Assembly (NCBI RefSeq): GCF_015234305.1
Contig: NZ_JADGMI010000004.1
Span: forward strand, 372,001-436,000
Length of the DNA: 64,000 bases
Direction: 5' to 3'
From: Superficieibacter sp. 1612_C1
Lineage (GTDB): Bacteria; Pseudomonadota; Gammaproteobacteria; Enterobacterales; Enterobacteriaceae
The translations under genes were made by a program, and so were the position numbers. This document shows, piece after piece, positions 1-9,172 of this stretch. The notes under the pieces were generated by a model, which ran no database searches, was not told the origin of the DNA, and worked only from the letters and a program-made list of their open reading frames with translations. Position 1 is the stretch's first letter, and the number at the start of each line of letters is the position of its first letter.

Positions 1-1
1 T

Positions 2-271
2 GAGCAGGTGACGAAAGCCGTTGAGTCCGTTGGCGGACAGCTGCTGATCACCGCCGACCACGGCAACGCCGAGCAGATGCGCGATCCGTCCACGGGTCAG
101 GCGCATACTGCCCACACCAACCTTCCGGTTCCTCTGATTTATGTCGGCGACAAAACCGTGACGGCAGTAGAGGGCGGCAAGCTTTCTGACATCGCGCCGA
201 CCATGCTGACCCTGATGGGGATGGAAATCCCGCAACAGATGACTGGTAAGCCGCTGTTCATCGTGGAATAA
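2..271 (+). CDS. gpmI: 2,3-bisphosphoglycerate-independent phosphoglycerate mutase, C-terminal end (5' cut by window)
   Basis: Only the last roughly 89 codons are in the window; the frame is open to the left edge. The enzyme interconverts 3- and 2-phosphoglycerate in glycolysis using two Mn ions and a phosphoserine intermediate. The visible part carries the motif [11 protein letters not shown], which supplies metal ligands in the alkaline-phosphatase-like domain, and the family ending GKPLFIVE. It is followed after 9 bp by envC, the order gpmI-envC-yibQ seen in E. coli. The call rests on the near-identity of this tail to the E. coli protein as I know it. Confidence 0.95.
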   Translation, partial: EQVTKAVESVGGQLLITADHGNAEQMRDPSTGQAHTAHTNLPVPLIYVGDKTVTAVEGGKLSDIAPTMLTLMGMEIPQQMTGKPLFIVE

Positions 272-280
272 TCCCTCCCC

Positions 281-1552
281 ATGAGGGGAACGGTGATTTT
301 TTCAAACAAACGGATCGCGACGGCAGTCAGATCCGTACTTTACGCCAGCGCACTTAGCGCTGGCGTATTGCTGTGCGCCTTTCCCGCCCACGCCGATGAG
401 CGCGATCAGCTAAAAAGCATTCAGGCCGATATCGCTGCCAAACAGCGTGCGGTACAAAAGCAGCAGCAGCAGCGTGCAGGTTTGCTTAACCAGCTCAAAC
501 AGCAGGAAGAAGCGATTGCCGCCGCCGCGCGTAAGCTGCGGGAAACCGAAAACAGCCTTACCCAGTTAAATAAACAGATCGCCGACATGAACGCCTCCAT
601 TGCCCGCCTCGAACAACAGCGCGCGGCGCAGGAGCGTAATCTTGCCGCGCAGCTGGATGCCGCCTTTCGTCAGGGCGAGCATTCCGGGCTTCAGTTCGTG
701 CTGAGCGGCGAAGAAGGCCAGCGTGGACAGCGTTTACAGGCCTACTTTGGCTATCTTAATCAGGCGCGTCAGGAAACCATCGCACAGCTCAAGCAGACCC
801 GCGCCGAGGTCGATGCGCAAAAAGCCGAGCTGGAAGACAAGCAAAGCCAGCAGCAGACCCTGCTTTATGAACAGCGGGCGCAGCAGGCGAAGCTGGAGCA
901 GGCGCGTAACGAACGTAAAAAGACCCTTACTGGACTTGAATCCTCCATTCAGCAGGGTCAGCAGCAGCTAAGCGAGATGCGTGCCAACGAATCGCGCCTG
1001 CGTAACAGCATTGCGCGCGCCGCAGCGGCAGCCAAAGCCCGTGCCGAACAGGAAGCGCGCGAAGCGGAAGCCGTCCGTACCCGTCAGAAAGAGGCGACGA
1101 ACAAAGGCACTACCTATAAACCAACTGAAAGCGAACGCTCCCTGATGTCCCGTACCGGCGGACTGGGTTCACCGCGCGGTCAGGCTTACTGGCCGGTACG
1201 CGGTCCTACCCTGCATCGCTATGGCGAGCAGCTTCAGGGCGAACTACGCTGGAAAGGGATGGTTATCGGCGCGTCCGAAGGCTCAGAAGTCAAAGCTATC
1301 GCCGATGGCCGGGTGATCCTCGCCGACTGGCTGCAAGGCTACGGTCTGGTGGTGGTGGTGGAGCATGGTAAAGGCGATATGAGTCTTTACGGCTATAATC
1401 AGAGCGCGCTGGTTAGCGTGGGAACGCAGGTGCGTGCCGGTCAGGCGATCGCGCTTGTGGGCAATAGCGGCGGTCAGGGCAGACCGTCGCTCTATTTCGA
1501 AATTCGCCGCCAGGGTCAGGCGGTCAATCCACTGCCGTGGTTGGGAAGATAA
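281..1552 (+). CDS. envC: Murein hydrolase activator EnvC
   Basis: 423 aa. EnvC is a periplasmic divisome factor that activates the amidases AmiA and AmiB under control of FtsEX, allowing daughter-cell separation. The N-terminus has a signal peptide (residues about 15-38, ending CAFPAHA before DERDQ). A long Gln/Ala/Glu-rich coiled coil follows (about 40-285), then a C-terminal LytM/peptidase M23-type domain (about 310-423). The domain is expected to be degenerate, with an activating rather than hydrolytic role as in the family. Length matches E. coli EnvC (419 aa). The start at 281 lies 9 bp after gpmI, suggesting co-transcription; yibQ follows 3 bp later. Confidence 0.95.
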   Translation: MRGTVIFSNKRIATAVRSVLYASALSAGVLLCAFPAHADERDQLKSIQADIAAKQRAVQKQQQQRAGLLNQLKQQEEAIAAAARKLRETENSLTQLNKQIADMNASIARLEQQRAAQERNLAAQLDAAFRQGEHSGLQFVLSGEEGQRGQRLQAYFGYLNQARQETIAQLKQTRAEVDAQKAELEDKQSQQQTLLYEQRAQQAKLEQARNERKKTLTGLESSIQQGQQQLSEMRANESRLRNSIARAAAAAKARAEQEAREAEAVRTRQKEATNKGTTYKPTESERSLMSRTGGLGSPRGQAYWPVRGPTLHRYGEQLQGELRWKGMVIGASEGSEVKAIADGRVILADWLQGYGLVVVVEHGKGDMSLYGYNQSALVSVGTQVRAGQAIALVGNSGGQGRPSLYFEIRRQGQAVNPLPWLGR

Positions 1553-1555
1553 GTT

Positions 1556-2497
1556 TTGCTTCAATTTCGTCGAATTGTTGTTTGTACCGCCGGAATGTTA
1601 GCCGTTATCGCGCCGGTTTACGCAGGTAAACTCGCCATTGTGATTGATGATTTTGGCTATCGCCCGCAGACTGAAAATCAGGTGCTGGCCCTCCCCTCAG
1701 CCATTAGCGTCGCCGTGTTACCGAACGCGCCGCACGCCCGTGAGATGGCAACCAAAGCGCACAATAACGGTCATGAAGTGTTAATTCACCTGCCGATGGC
1801 ACCGTTAAGCAAACAGCCGCTGGAAAAAGATACCCTGCGCCCGGATATGAGCAGCGCCGAGATTGAGCGCATCGTACGTGAGGCGGTGGATGATGTCCCT
1901 TACGCCGTGGGGCTGAATAACCATATGGGCAGCGCCATGACCTCCAGCCTGTTCGGCATGCAGAAAGTGATGCAGGCACTGAGCCACTATAATCTCTATT
2001 TTCTCGACAGCATGACGATTGGCAACAGTCAGTCGATGCGCGCGGCCAGCGGCACGAGCGTAAAAGTGATTAAGCGCAGGGTTTTTCTGGATGACACGCA
2101 GCGGGAGGCGGATATTCGCGCCCAGTTTACGCGTGCGGTTGAGCTGGCGCGGCGTAATGGTTCGGCGATTGCTATCGGGCATCCGCATCCGACCACCGTG
2201 CGCGTGTTGCAACAGATGGTCTACAACCTGCCGTCAGATATTACCCTGGTGCGTCCGAGCGACCTGCTTAACGAGCCGCAGATTGACACTTCGACCCCGA
2301 ATACAAAACCGCCGAAAACCAGTACGCCGGATGCGCCGCGCAATCCGTTTCGCGGCGTGAAACTCTGCAAGCCGAAGCAAAAAACCGAGCCGGTTTACGC
2401 CACGCGCTTCTTCAGCGTACTGAGCGAGAGCATCAGCCAGAGCACCCTGGTGCAGTATTTTCAGCACCAGTGGCAGGGCTGGAACCGGCAAAAATAA
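1556..2497 (+). CDS. yibQ: Divergent polysaccharide deacetylase family protein YibQ
   Basis: 313 aa, starting at a TTG 3 bp after envC. The N-terminus is hydrophobic and looks like a signal peptide cleaved near VYA-GKLA, so the protein is probably periplasmic. The mature part begins LAIVIDDFGY and contains GHEVLIHLPMAP, NNHMGS and IAIGHPHPTT, the Asp/His signatures of the divergent polysaccharide deacetylase (DUF610) family. The substrate is unknown. The last third (about residues 240-285) is a Pro/Thr/Lys-rich linker, as in E. coli YibQ. It is the third gene of gpmI-envC-yibQ and converges on waaH. A short inverted repeat at 2498-2510 in the 14-bp gap may be a weak terminator. Confidence 0.9.
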   Translation: MLQFRRIVVCTAGMLAVIAPVYAGKLAIVIDDFGYRPQTENQVLALPSAISVAVLPNAPHAREMATKAHNNGHEVLIHLPMAPLSKQPLEKDTLRPDMSSAEIERIVREAVDDVPYAVGLNNHMGSAMTSSLFGMQKVMQALSHYNLYFLDSMTIGNSQSMRAASGTSVKVIKRRVFLDDTQREADIRAQFTRAVELARRNGSAIAIGHPHPTTVRVLQQMVYNLPSDITLVRPSDLLNEPQIDTSTPNTKPPKTSTPDAPRNPFRGVKLCKPKQKTEPVYATRFFSVLSESISQSTLVQYFQHQWQGWNRQK

Positions 2498-2511
2498 CGG
2501 ACGGCGTCCGC

Positions 2512-3546
2512 TTAACGCAGGTTAACCGCCTCGCGAGCGAGACGCCGGATGCACAGTTTGCGGTCACGCCACTTCCACAGCCGCGCTGACCATAGCAGCG
2601 CCTGATACGCCAGTTTCGGACTACGCACATTCGTCACCATCCGCTGATACATGCCGGAGGTAAAAATCTCGGCGATCATCCGCTGGCGGATCATCGGATC
2701 GCGCTCTTTGCGTACCGAATGGCACACCCGCAACGCTTCGTAAACGATTTGCTGATGAAATTCAGGATGGATAGTGATTTTCCCGGCATAGTCGCGGTTC
2801 AGCTTCTCCAGCAGGCGAGTGATCTTCATATAGTGGCGCTGATAGGCCAGGTTTTTTTGCCCCTGGCGCTTGAGGCGGCTTACCGAGGCGTCGTGCAGGA
2901 AGTATTTATATAAAGACTCTTCCGTGTAGCGCACGCGACGGGCGTTAAACATGCACTCGGTGGACCATAAAATATCCTGATGATGCAGGCCCGGCACGAA
3001 GGTCAGGCCGCACTCCTCAAGCATCTGACGGCGATATACGCCCATCCATACCACGTGCGTCCAGCGACGGGAGGCCAGCGCCATACGCAGCCAGTCCGGG
3101 CCGCTCAATACCTCCGTTGAGCGCAGGCGTTCCAGCGGGATCGATTGCCAGCAGTAGCCGGTCGCGCTGTCGCACCAGTCGGCGTTGCACTGCGCGACGT
3201 CGAGATTATCCCGCAACGCCATGGTCATCAGCGTTTCATACATCCTGGAATAGGTCAGATCGTCTGCATCAACAAAAGCGACATACTCCCCTGTCGCCGC
3301 TTCCATGCCACGATTACGCGCGACGGACGCACCGGCATTCGCCTGTGTAATCAGTTGGATATGCGGGTATTTCTCTGCATAATGCTGCGCAATTCCGACG
3401 GAACAGTCCGTTGAACCATCATTAACAATAATAATTTCCAGAGCGCTCCAGCTCTGAGCCACCAGCGACTCCATACAGGCGGCGAAGGCCTCGCCTGCGT
3501 TATAGAGAGGGATAATGACACTGAGTTTGCCTGAGCTAATCATCAT
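2512..3546 (-). CDS. waaH: LPS core glycosyltransferase, WaaH/YibD type (GT family 2)
   Basis: 344 aa, the same length as E. coli YibD/WaaH, which adds glucuronic acid to heptose III of the LPS core under inducing conditions. The GT-A nucleotide-sugar domain spans about residues 8-115: KLSVIIPLYNAG, ALEIIIVNDGSTD, the donor-site segment ASVARNRG, and the DxD-type motif AFVDADD. The C-terminal half has the family-specific WTHVVWMGVYRR and GLHHQDILW segments. It is convergent with yibQ and divergent from the waaY-like kinase. A perfect PmrA-type box lies 52 bp upstream, in keeping with known BasRS/PmrA control of yibD. Assignment is by resemblance; the donor sugar is inferred. Confidence 0.88.
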   Translation of the reverse strand: MMISSGKLSVIIPLYNAGEAFAACMESLVAQSWSALEIIIVNDGSTDCSVGIAQHYAEKYPHIQLITQANAGASVARNRGMEAATGEYVAFVDADDLTYSRMYETLMTMALRDNLDVAQCNADWCDSATGYCWQSIPLERLRSTEVLSGPDWLRMALASRRWTHVVWMGVYRRQMLEECGLTFVPGLHHQDILWSTECMFNARRVRYTEESLYKYFLHDASVSRLKRQGQKNLAYQRHYMKITRLLEKLNRDYAGKITIHPEFHQQIVYEALRVCHSVRKERDPMIRQRMIAEIFTSGMYQRMVTNVRSPKLAYQALLWSARLWKWRDRKLCIRRLAREAVNLR

Positions 3547-3597
3547 AGTAATTACCTGCTTAATAATGGATATGCGGTTACGTTTTACGCGCTATTC

Positions 3598-3614
3598 CTT
3601 AAGAAAGACTTAAG
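3598..3614 (-). promoter_or_regulatory. PmrA/BasR box upstream of waaH
   Basis: The sequence CTTAAG-N5-CTTAAG occurs at 3598-3614 and lies within a slightly longer inverted repeat, CCTTAAG/CTTAAGG. This is an exact match to the PmrA (BasR) consensus YTTAAK-N5-YTTAAK. It lies 52 bp upstream of the waaH start. A possible -10 element (TAAAAC on the minus strand) follows it by about 10 bp. E. coli and Salmonella yibD are known members of the PmrA regulon. The site is symmetric, so it could also act on the divergent waaY-like gene 166 bp away, but that is inference. Confidence 0.85.
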
Positions 3615-3779
3615 GCCCAGCGCGCTTTGTTTATCCCGTTGATTTTCAAATTGAAAATAAATCCAGATTAAGAATAATCACTTATTGTTAAGTTTTGACG
3701 ACACCAGCTCGTTTAGGGTTAGGGTATAATGCGTCAGATAATCATTACTCTTACATGTAACCACCCAACCGGAAGTGTT

Positions 3780-4481
3780 ATGCCCATCGTTACCAGTAAA
3801 GAAAACGGCTTCACGATTTATGAGAAGGACACAGGCGTCCGTTTTGGCGAGATAGTAAAAAAATATCTGGCCGGCGAGTTGCCGTCGGTATCGTTGGGCA
3901 GTGGTAATGAGGACAGAACCGTTGCGGTCGTGGAATACGAGGGTAAAAAATACATCGTCAAAAACGATCGGGAAAAAGATAAGCGGCTTGAGAAACGGCT
4001 GCAAAATTATCTCTCCGGACCTTTTTTCTCAAAGCTGATTTATGCCACCGACCGCGCGATAACCCAGGGTTATACCGGGACGGCCGATCTCTATTATGTG
4101 GCGGAGAAAATGGTCGGCCGCGAATGTGAAAACGTCTTTACCCTTCATGAGTATGTCGAAGGGACGCCGTTGAAGGTGATTGACGATTCGAATCGCGAGG
4201 AGATTAAGAATTGCATTCTGGCGCTGCATCGCGCAGGGCTGGCATCCAATGATATCCATGCCGGGAATTTTATCCGTACCCCGGAGGGGGAGTTGAAGAT
4301 TATTGACCTCTCCTGTCGCGGCAGTATGCGAGTGTGCCAGGCGAACGATATTTTAACCCTGCGGAAAAAATACCATCTTGAGGTGGAAGGTCACGGCGCG
4401 GTGTATCGCCTGATCAGGCTGAAAGAGGATTTTCGAAAGCTTTCACGCAGGTTGCGGGGGAAGGTTAGCTCTCACGCATAA
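3780..4481 (+). CDS. waaY: LPS core heptose(II) kinase, RfaY/WaaY family, outside the main waa operon
   Basis: 233 aa from the ATG at 3780, close to E. coli WaaY (232 aa). An ATG 51 bp upstream is in frame, but the inner start has GGAAG just upstream and matches the family N-terminus. WaaY phosphorylates heptose II of the inner core in the cytoplasm. The protein-kinase-like fold shows in ATP-lobe strands (KYIVKND, about residue 60), FTLHEYVEG (about 120), the catalytic-loop type motif NDIHAGNF (about 160) and the metal-binding-type KIIDLS (about 176). In E. coli and Salmonella waaY is inside the core operon; here it stands alone between waaH and tdh. AT-richer than the flanking housekeeping genes. 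It ends before a REP tract. Confidence 0.82.
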   Translation: MPIVTSKENGFTIYEKDTGVRFGEIVKKYLAGELPSVSLGSGNEDRTVAVVEYEGKKYIVKNDREKDKRLEKRLQNYLSGPFFSKLIYATDRAITQGYTGTADLYYVAEKMVGRECENVFTLHEYVEGTPLKVIDDSNREEIKNCILALHRAGLASNDIHAGNFIRTPEGELKIIDLSCRGSMRVCQANDILTLRKKYHLEVEGHGAVYRLIRLKEDFRKLSRRLRGKVSSHA

Positions 4482-4493
4482 CGTTGGCCTCCT

Positions 4494-4735
4494 GCTATAA
4501 AATGCCGGGTGGCGCTGCGCTTACCCGGCCTACCTTCCCTTAATCGTAGGCCCGTGCAAGCGAATGCGCCGCCGGGCAACGCTGGCACCGCGTCTGAGAC
4601 ATCGCGCGCAATAATGCCGGGTGGCGCTGCGCTTACCCTGCCTACGTTACCCTAATCGTAGGCCCGTGCAAGCGAATGCGCCGCCGGGCAACGCTGGCCC
4701 GCGTCTGAGACATTGCGCGCCACCGGGGAAATCAC
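4494..4735. repeat. REP/BIME tract with a 112-bp tandem duplication
   Basis: The gap between waaY and tdh is filled with REP-type palindromic elements (GCCGGGTGGCGCTGCGCTTA and complementary CGTAGGCCCG arms). A unit starting at AATGCCGGGTGGCGC occurs at 4501 and again at 4613, a 112-bp tandem repeat with few differences that also includes the CAAGCGAATGCGCCGCCGGG segment. Both neighbouring genes end here (convergent waaY and tdh), the usual place for REP elements. No gene is supported. Confidence 0.9.
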
Positions 4736-4741
4736 CGGACC

Positions 4742-5767
4742 TTAATCCCAGCTCAGGATCACTTTCCCGGACCGACCGGAACGCATCTCGTCGAAGCCCT
4801 GCTGGAACGCATCAATCGGGAAACGATGGGTGATAATAGGTGACAGGTCCAGACCAGACTGGATCAGCGCCGCCATCTTATACCACGTTTCAAACATCTC
4901 GCGTCCGTAGATGCCTTTGATAAACAATCCCTTGAAGATCACCTTATTCCAGTCAATCGACATATCCGACGGTGGAATGCCCAGCATGGCGATACGTCCG
5001 CCGTGGTTCATGGTGTCCAGCATGGAACGAAACGCTGGCGGCGCGCCGGACATCTCAAGACCCACGTCAAAGCCTTCAGTCATGCCCAGCTCAGCCATCA
5101 CTTCGGTCAGGCTTTCTTTAGACACATCAACCGCACGGGTCACGCCCATTTTGCGCGCCAGCTCGAGGCGGTATTCATTCACATCGGTAATAACAACGTT
5201 ACGCGCGCCGACGTGTTTCGCCACCGCAGCGGCCATAATGCCAATCGGACCCGCGCCGGAGACCAGCACATCTTCACCGACCAGATCGAACGACAGCGCC
5301 GTGTGAACCGCGTTGCCGAACGGATCGAAGATAGACGCCAGATCGTCGGAAATATTGTCGGGAATTTTGAAAGCGTTGAAAGCCGGGATCACCAGATATT
5401 CTGCGAAGCAGCCTGGACGGTTAACCCCCACGCCCACGGTATTGCGACACAGATGCGTGCGCCCACCGCGGCAGTTACGGCAGTAGCCGCAGGTGATATG
5501 ACCTTCGCCCGAAACGCGATCACCAATTTTAAAGCCTTTTACTTCCTGGCCAATACCAACCACTTCACCCACATATTCATGACCGACGACCATCGGCACC
5601 GGGATAGTCTTTTGCGACCACTCGTCCCAGTTATAGATATGCACATCGGTGCCACAGATAGCGGTTTTACGGATTTTGATCAGCAGGTCGTTATGACCGA
5701 CGTCCGGTTTTGGGACGTCGGTCATCCAGATGCCTTCTTCCGCTTTCAGTTTCGCTAACGCTTTCAT
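4742..5767 (-). CDS. tdh: L-threonine 3-dehydrogenase
   Basis: 341 aa, the usual length. It oxidises L-threonine to 2-amino-3-ketobutyrate with NAD+ and works with Kbl to give glycine and acetyl-CoA. A zinc-dependent medium-chain dehydrogenase: catalytic-zinc Cys in [15 protein letters not shown] (about 33-48), [12 protein letters not shown] (about 67), structural-zinc cysteines in [15 protein letters not shown] (about 93-107), and the nucleotide-binding [12 protein letters not shown] (about 170-181). It is second in the kbl-tdh operon, 9 bp after kbl on the minus strand, as in E. coli. In E. coli the operon is Lrp-controlled and leucine-responsive. Confidence 0.97.
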   Translation of the reverse strand: MKALAKLKAEEGIWMTDVPKPDVGHNDLLIKIRKTAICGTDVHIYNWDEWSQKTIPVPMVVGHEYVGEVVGIGQEVKGFKIGDRVSGEGHITCGYCRNCRGGRTHLCRNTVGVGVNRPGCFAEYLVIPAFNAFKIPDNISDDLASIFDPFGNAVHTALSFDLVGEDVLVSGAGPIGIMAAAVAKHVGARNVVITDVNEYRLELARKMGVTRAVDVSKESLTEVMAELGMTEGFDVGLEMSGAPPAFRSMLDTMNHGGRIAMLGIPPSDMSIDWNKVIFKGLFIKGIYGREMFETWYKMAALIQSGLDLSPIITHRFPIDAFQQGFDEMRSGRSGKVILSWD

Positions 5768-5776
5768 CTTCGATCC

Positions 5777-6973
5777 TCAGGCAATCACGCCCAGTTGTTT
5801 ACCGATGCGGGTAAAGGCTGCCACCGCACGTTCAATTTGTTCCGGCGTATGCGCCGCCGACATTTGGGTACGAATCCGCGCCTGGCCTTTCGGCACCACC
5901 GGATAGAAGAAACCGGTAACGTAAATCCCTTCTTTTTGCAGCTCGCGGGCAAAGTTCTGCGCCACCGTGGCGTCGCCTAACATCACCGGAATAATGGCGT
6001 GATCGGCCCCGGCCAGGGTAAAGCCTGCCGCCGACATCTGCTCGCGGAACTGACGGGCATTGGCCCACAGGCGCTCACGCAACTCCGCGCCGGACGCCAG
6101 CATCTCCAGCACTTTAATTGAGGCGGAAACAATGGCTGGTGCCAGGGAGTTGGAGAACAGATATGGACGAGAACGCTGACGCAGCCACTCAACCACTTCC
6201 TTACGCGCCGCCGTATAGCCGCCGGATGCGCCGCCAAGCGCCTTACCCAGCGTCCCGGTAATGATGTCCACGCGGCCCATCACCTCACAATACTCGTGCG
6301 TACCGCGACCGTTCGCGCCGACAAAGCCAACCGCGTGGGAGTCATCCACCATCACCAGGGCGTCATATTTATCCGCCAGATCGCAGACGCCTTTGAGATT
6401 GGCGATCACGCCGTCCATGGAAAAGACGCCGTCGGTGGCAATCAGCACATGACGCGCCCCGGCTTCACGCGCCTCTTTGAGGCGGGCTTCCAGCTCCTGC
6501 ATATCGTTGTTGGCGTAGCGAAAACGCTTCGCTTTGCACAGGCGCACGCCGTCAATGATTGAGGCATGGTTCAGCGCGTCGGAAATAATGGCATCTTCCG
6601 CCCCGAGCAAAGTTTCAAACAGGCCGCCGTTGGCGTCAAAGCAGGAGGAGTAGAGGATCGCGTCTTCCATGCCGAGGAAGTCGGCCAGTTTTTTCTCCAG
6701 CACTTTATGGCTGTCCTGCGTACCGCAGATAAAGCGCACCGAGGCCATACCAAAACCGTGAGAGTCCATGCCCGCTTTGGCGGCAGCGATCAGTTCAGGA
6801 TGGTTAGCAAGGCCAAGATAGTTATTGGCGCAGAAGTTAATGACGTGGCTGCCGTCGCCGACGGTGATATCCGCCTGCTGAGCAGAAGTAATGATCCGTT
6901 CTTCCTTAAATAACCCTTCCGCCCGCGCCGTTTCCAGATCGCCACTTAACTGCTGATAAAAGTCCCCACGCAT
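5777..6973 (-). CDS. kbl: Glycine C-acetyltransferase (2-amino-3-ketobutyrate CoA ligase)
   Basis: 398 aa from the ATG at 6973, matching E. coli Kbl; a GTG 6 bp upstream is possible, but GGGAGAG is well placed for 6973. A PLP-dependent fold-type I enzyme of the alpha-oxoamine synthase family that splits 2-amino-3-ketobutyrate with CoA to glycine and acetyl-CoA. Visible landmarks are [14 protein letters not shown] (about 45), the cofactor-stacking region SSCFDANGG (about 110), [13 protein letters not shown] (about 205) and the Schiff-base lysine in [14 protein letters not shown] (about 240). It is first in the kbl-tdh operon and divergent from hldD. Confidence 0.97.
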   Translation of the reverse strand: MRGDFYQQLSGDLETARAEGLFKEERIITSAQQADITVGDGSHVINFCANNYLGLANHPELIAAAKAGMDSHGFGMASVRFICGTQDSHKVLEKKLADFLGMEDAILYSSCFDANGGLFETLLGAEDAIISDALNHASIIDGVRLCKAKRFRYANNDMQELEARLKEAREAGARHVLIATDGVFSMDGVIANLKGVCDLADKYDALVMVDDSHAVGFVGANGRGTHEYCEVMGRVDIITGTLGKALGGASGGYTAARKEVVEWLRQRSRPYLFSNSLAPAIVSASIKVLEMLASGAELRERLWANARQFREQMSAAGFTLAGADHAIIPVMLGDATVAQNFARELQKEGIYVTGFFYPVVPKGQARIRTQMSAAHTPEQIERAVAAFTRIGKQLGVIA

Positions 6974-7185
6974 AACCACTCTCCCGATTCGATAAAAGTT
7001 GGTACATATTACCCAAAGCTATACGTTGATACGAGATGACGCATTAGCAGATGCGATTTTTGCAGCATAAATCACGCATGCGCAGGTGGCTGTCGGTGAA
7101 AGCTGAAGACTGGACGTTGTGATGGTATGATAAAGACATTCGTATCTGAGACGGTCTCAGTACCCACTATTTCAAAGGTTAACGT

Positions 7186-8118
7186 ATGATCATTGTGACT
7201 GGCGGCGCGGGTTTTATCGGTAGCAACATCATTAAGGCCCTGAATGATAAAGGCATTACCGACATCCTGGTGGTTGATAACCTGAAAGATGGCACCAAGT
7301 TTGCCAACCTGGTCGACCTCAACATCGCTGATTATATGGATAAAGAAGACTTCCTTGTTCAAATCATGGCGGGCGAAGAGTTCGACGATATCGATGCCAT
7401 TTTCCATGAAGGCGCATGTTCTTCCACCACCGAGTGGGACGGCAAGTATATGATGGATAACAACTATCAATACTCCAAGGAGTTGTTGCACTATTGCCTG
7501 GAGCACGAAATTCCGTTCCTGTATGCCTCTTCGGCTGCCACCTACGGCGGACGCACCTCCGATTTTATTGAATCCCGCGAGTATGAAAAGCCGTTGAACG
7601 TCTATGGCTACTCTAAATTCCTGTTCGATGAATATGTGCGTCAGATCCTGCCGGAAGCGAACTCGCAGGTTGTCGGCTTCCGCTATTTCAACGTCTATGG
7701 TCCGCGCGAAGGACATAAAGGCAGCATGGCGAGCGTGGCTTTCCATCTTAATACCCAATTGAATAATGGCGAAAGTCCGAAACTGTTTGAAGGCAGCGAC
7801 GGCTTTAAGCGTGATTTCGTCTATGTAGGCGACGTTGCAGCGGTGAATCTGTGGTTCCTGGAAAACGGCGTTTCCGGCATCTTTAACCTGGGTACCGGGC
7901 GCGCGGAATCTTTCCAGGCCGTCGCGGATGCGACGCTGGCCTTCCACAAACAAGGCAGCATCGAATACATCCCGTTCCCGGAAAAACTGAAAGGCCGCTA
8001 TCAGGCGTTTACGCAGGCGGATCTCACTAATCTGCGCGCTGCGGGCTACGACAAGCCGTTCAAAACCGTCGCTGAAGGCGTGACGGAATATATGGCCTGG
8101 CTGAACCGCGACGCATAA
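7186..8118 (+). CDS. hldD: ADP-L-glycero-D-manno-heptose-6-epimerase
   Basis: 310 aa. HldD (RfaD) converts ADP-D,D-heptose to ADP-L,D-heptose, the heptosyl donor for the LPS inner core. Extended short-chain dehydrogenase fold: NAD(P)-binding GGAGFIGS at the N-terminus, SSAATYGG (about 114), catalytic YGYSK (about 140-144) and [19 protein letters not shown] (about 166-185). First gene of the + strand operon hldD-waaF-waaC-waaL; waaF follows after 4 bp. The kbl-hldD gap (6974-7185) holds the divergent promoters and a 15-bp inverted repeat at 7146-7160. E. coli hldD is heat-inducible, but I see no clear sigma-32 element here. Confidence 0.97.
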   Translation: MIIVTGGAGFIGSNIIKALNDKGITDILVVDNLKDGTKFANLVDLNIADYMDKEDFLVQIMAGEEFDDIDAIFHEGACSSTTEWDGKYMMDNNYQYSKELLHYCLEHEIPFLYASSAATYGGRTSDFIESREYEKPLNVYGYSKFLFDEYVRQILPEANSQVVGFRYFNVYGPREGHKGSMASVAFHLNTQLNNGESPKLFEGSDGFKRDFVYVGDVAAVNLWFLENGVSGIFNLGTGRAESFQAVADATLAFHKQGSIEYIPFPEKLKGRYQAFTQADLTNLRAAGYDKPFKTVAEGVTEYMAWLNRDA

Positions 8119-8122
8119 TCCT

Positions 8123-9169
8123 ATGAAAATACTGGTGATCGGCCCGTCCTGGGTGGGCGACATGATGATGTCGCAAAGTCTTTACCGCACGCTCCGGGCG
8201 CACTATCCCCAGGCCATTATTGATGTGATGGCACCCGCGTGGTGCCGTCCGCTGCTGTCGCGCATGCCGGAAGTGAATGAGGCAATCCCCATGCCGCTGG
8301 GTCACGGCGCGCTGGAGATCGGCGCGCGCCGCAAGCTGGGCCGCAGTTTACGCGACCGCCATTACGATCGCGCTTACGTCCTGCCGAACTCGTTTAAATC
8401 CGCGCTGGTGCCGTTTTTTGCCGGTATTCCGCTTCGCAGCGGCTGGCGCGGCGAGATGCGCTACGGCCTGCTCAACGATGCGCGCGTCCTGGATAAACAG
8501 GCCTGGCCGCTGATGGTGGAGCGCTATGTAGCGCTGGCGTATGACAAAGGCACGATGACCAGTGCGAAGGATCTGCCGCAGCCGCTATTGTGGCCTGAAC
8601 TTCAGGTCAACGATGACGAAAAATCAGCGACCTGCGAGGCATTTACATTATCGACAGAACGTCCGCTAATCGGCTTTTGTCCCGGCGCAGAATTTGGCCC
8701 GGCCAAACGCTGGCCGCACTATCACTACGCAGAGCTGGCAAAACAACTCATTGATGAAGGTTATCAGGTAGTCCTGTTCGGCTCGGCGAAAGATCACGAT
8801 GCGGGCAATGAAATCCTTGCCGCCTTAAGCATTGAACAACAGGCGTGGTGCCGTAACCTGGCGGGCGAAACCCAGCTTGAACAAGCAGTGATCCTGATTG
8901 CGGCCTGCAAAGCCGTGGTCAGCAACGACTCGGGATTGATGCACGTGGCCGCCGCGCTTGGCCGTCCACTGGTCGCCCTGTATGGCCCCAGCAGCCCGGA
9001 CTTTACGCCGCCGCTCTCTCACAAGGCGCGCGTCATTCGCCTGATTGAAGGCTACCACAAGGTACGAAAAGGCGATGCCGCCGAAGGTTATCACCAGAGT
9101 CTGATCGATATCACGCCACAACGCGTGCTGGATGAACTTAATGCGCTACTGCTTGATGAGGATGCCTGA
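8123..9169 (+). CDS. waaF: ADP-heptose:LPS heptosyltransferase II
   Basis: 348 aa, the family length. WaaF adds the second L,D-heptose to heptose I of the LPS inner core on the cytoplasmic face of the inner membrane. GT family 9, GT-B fold: N-terminal KILVIGPSWVGDMMMSQ and C-terminal ADP-heptose site with IGFCPGAEFGPAKRWP (about 181-196) and VSNDSGLMHVAAALGRPLVALYGPSSP (about 266-292). Coupled to hldD (4-bp gap) and waaC (3-bp gap), so translation is tightly linked. Confidence 0.97.
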   Translation: MKILVIGPSWVGDMMMSQSLYRTLRAHYPQAIIDVMAPAWCRPLLSRMPEVNEAIPMPLGHGALEIGARRKLGRSLRDRHYDRAYVLPNSFKSALVPFFAGIPLRSGWRGEMRYGLLNDARVLDKQAWPLMVERYVALAYDKGTMTSAKDLPQPLLWPELQVNDDEKSATCEAFTLSTERPLIGFCPGAEFGPAKRWPHYHYAELAKQLIDEGYQVVLFGSAKDHDAGNEILAALSIEQQAWCRNLAGETQLEQAVILIAACKAVVSNDSGLMHVAAALGRPLVALYGPSSPDFTPPLSHKARVIRLIEGYHKVRKGDAAEGYHQSLIDITPQRVLDELNALLLDEDA

Positions 9170-9172
9170 CGG

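Noticed and set aside
5003-5758. 251-codon open frame on the plus strand opposite tdh
   Set aside because: Antisense to tdh, His/Arg/Asn-rich translation without domain signatures.
7072-8163. 363-codon open frame on the minus strand opposite hldD
   Set aside because: It is antisense to an unmistakable hldD, and its translation is rich in His/Phe/Arg/Val with no recognisable motif, as expected from the reverse of GC-rich coding DNA.
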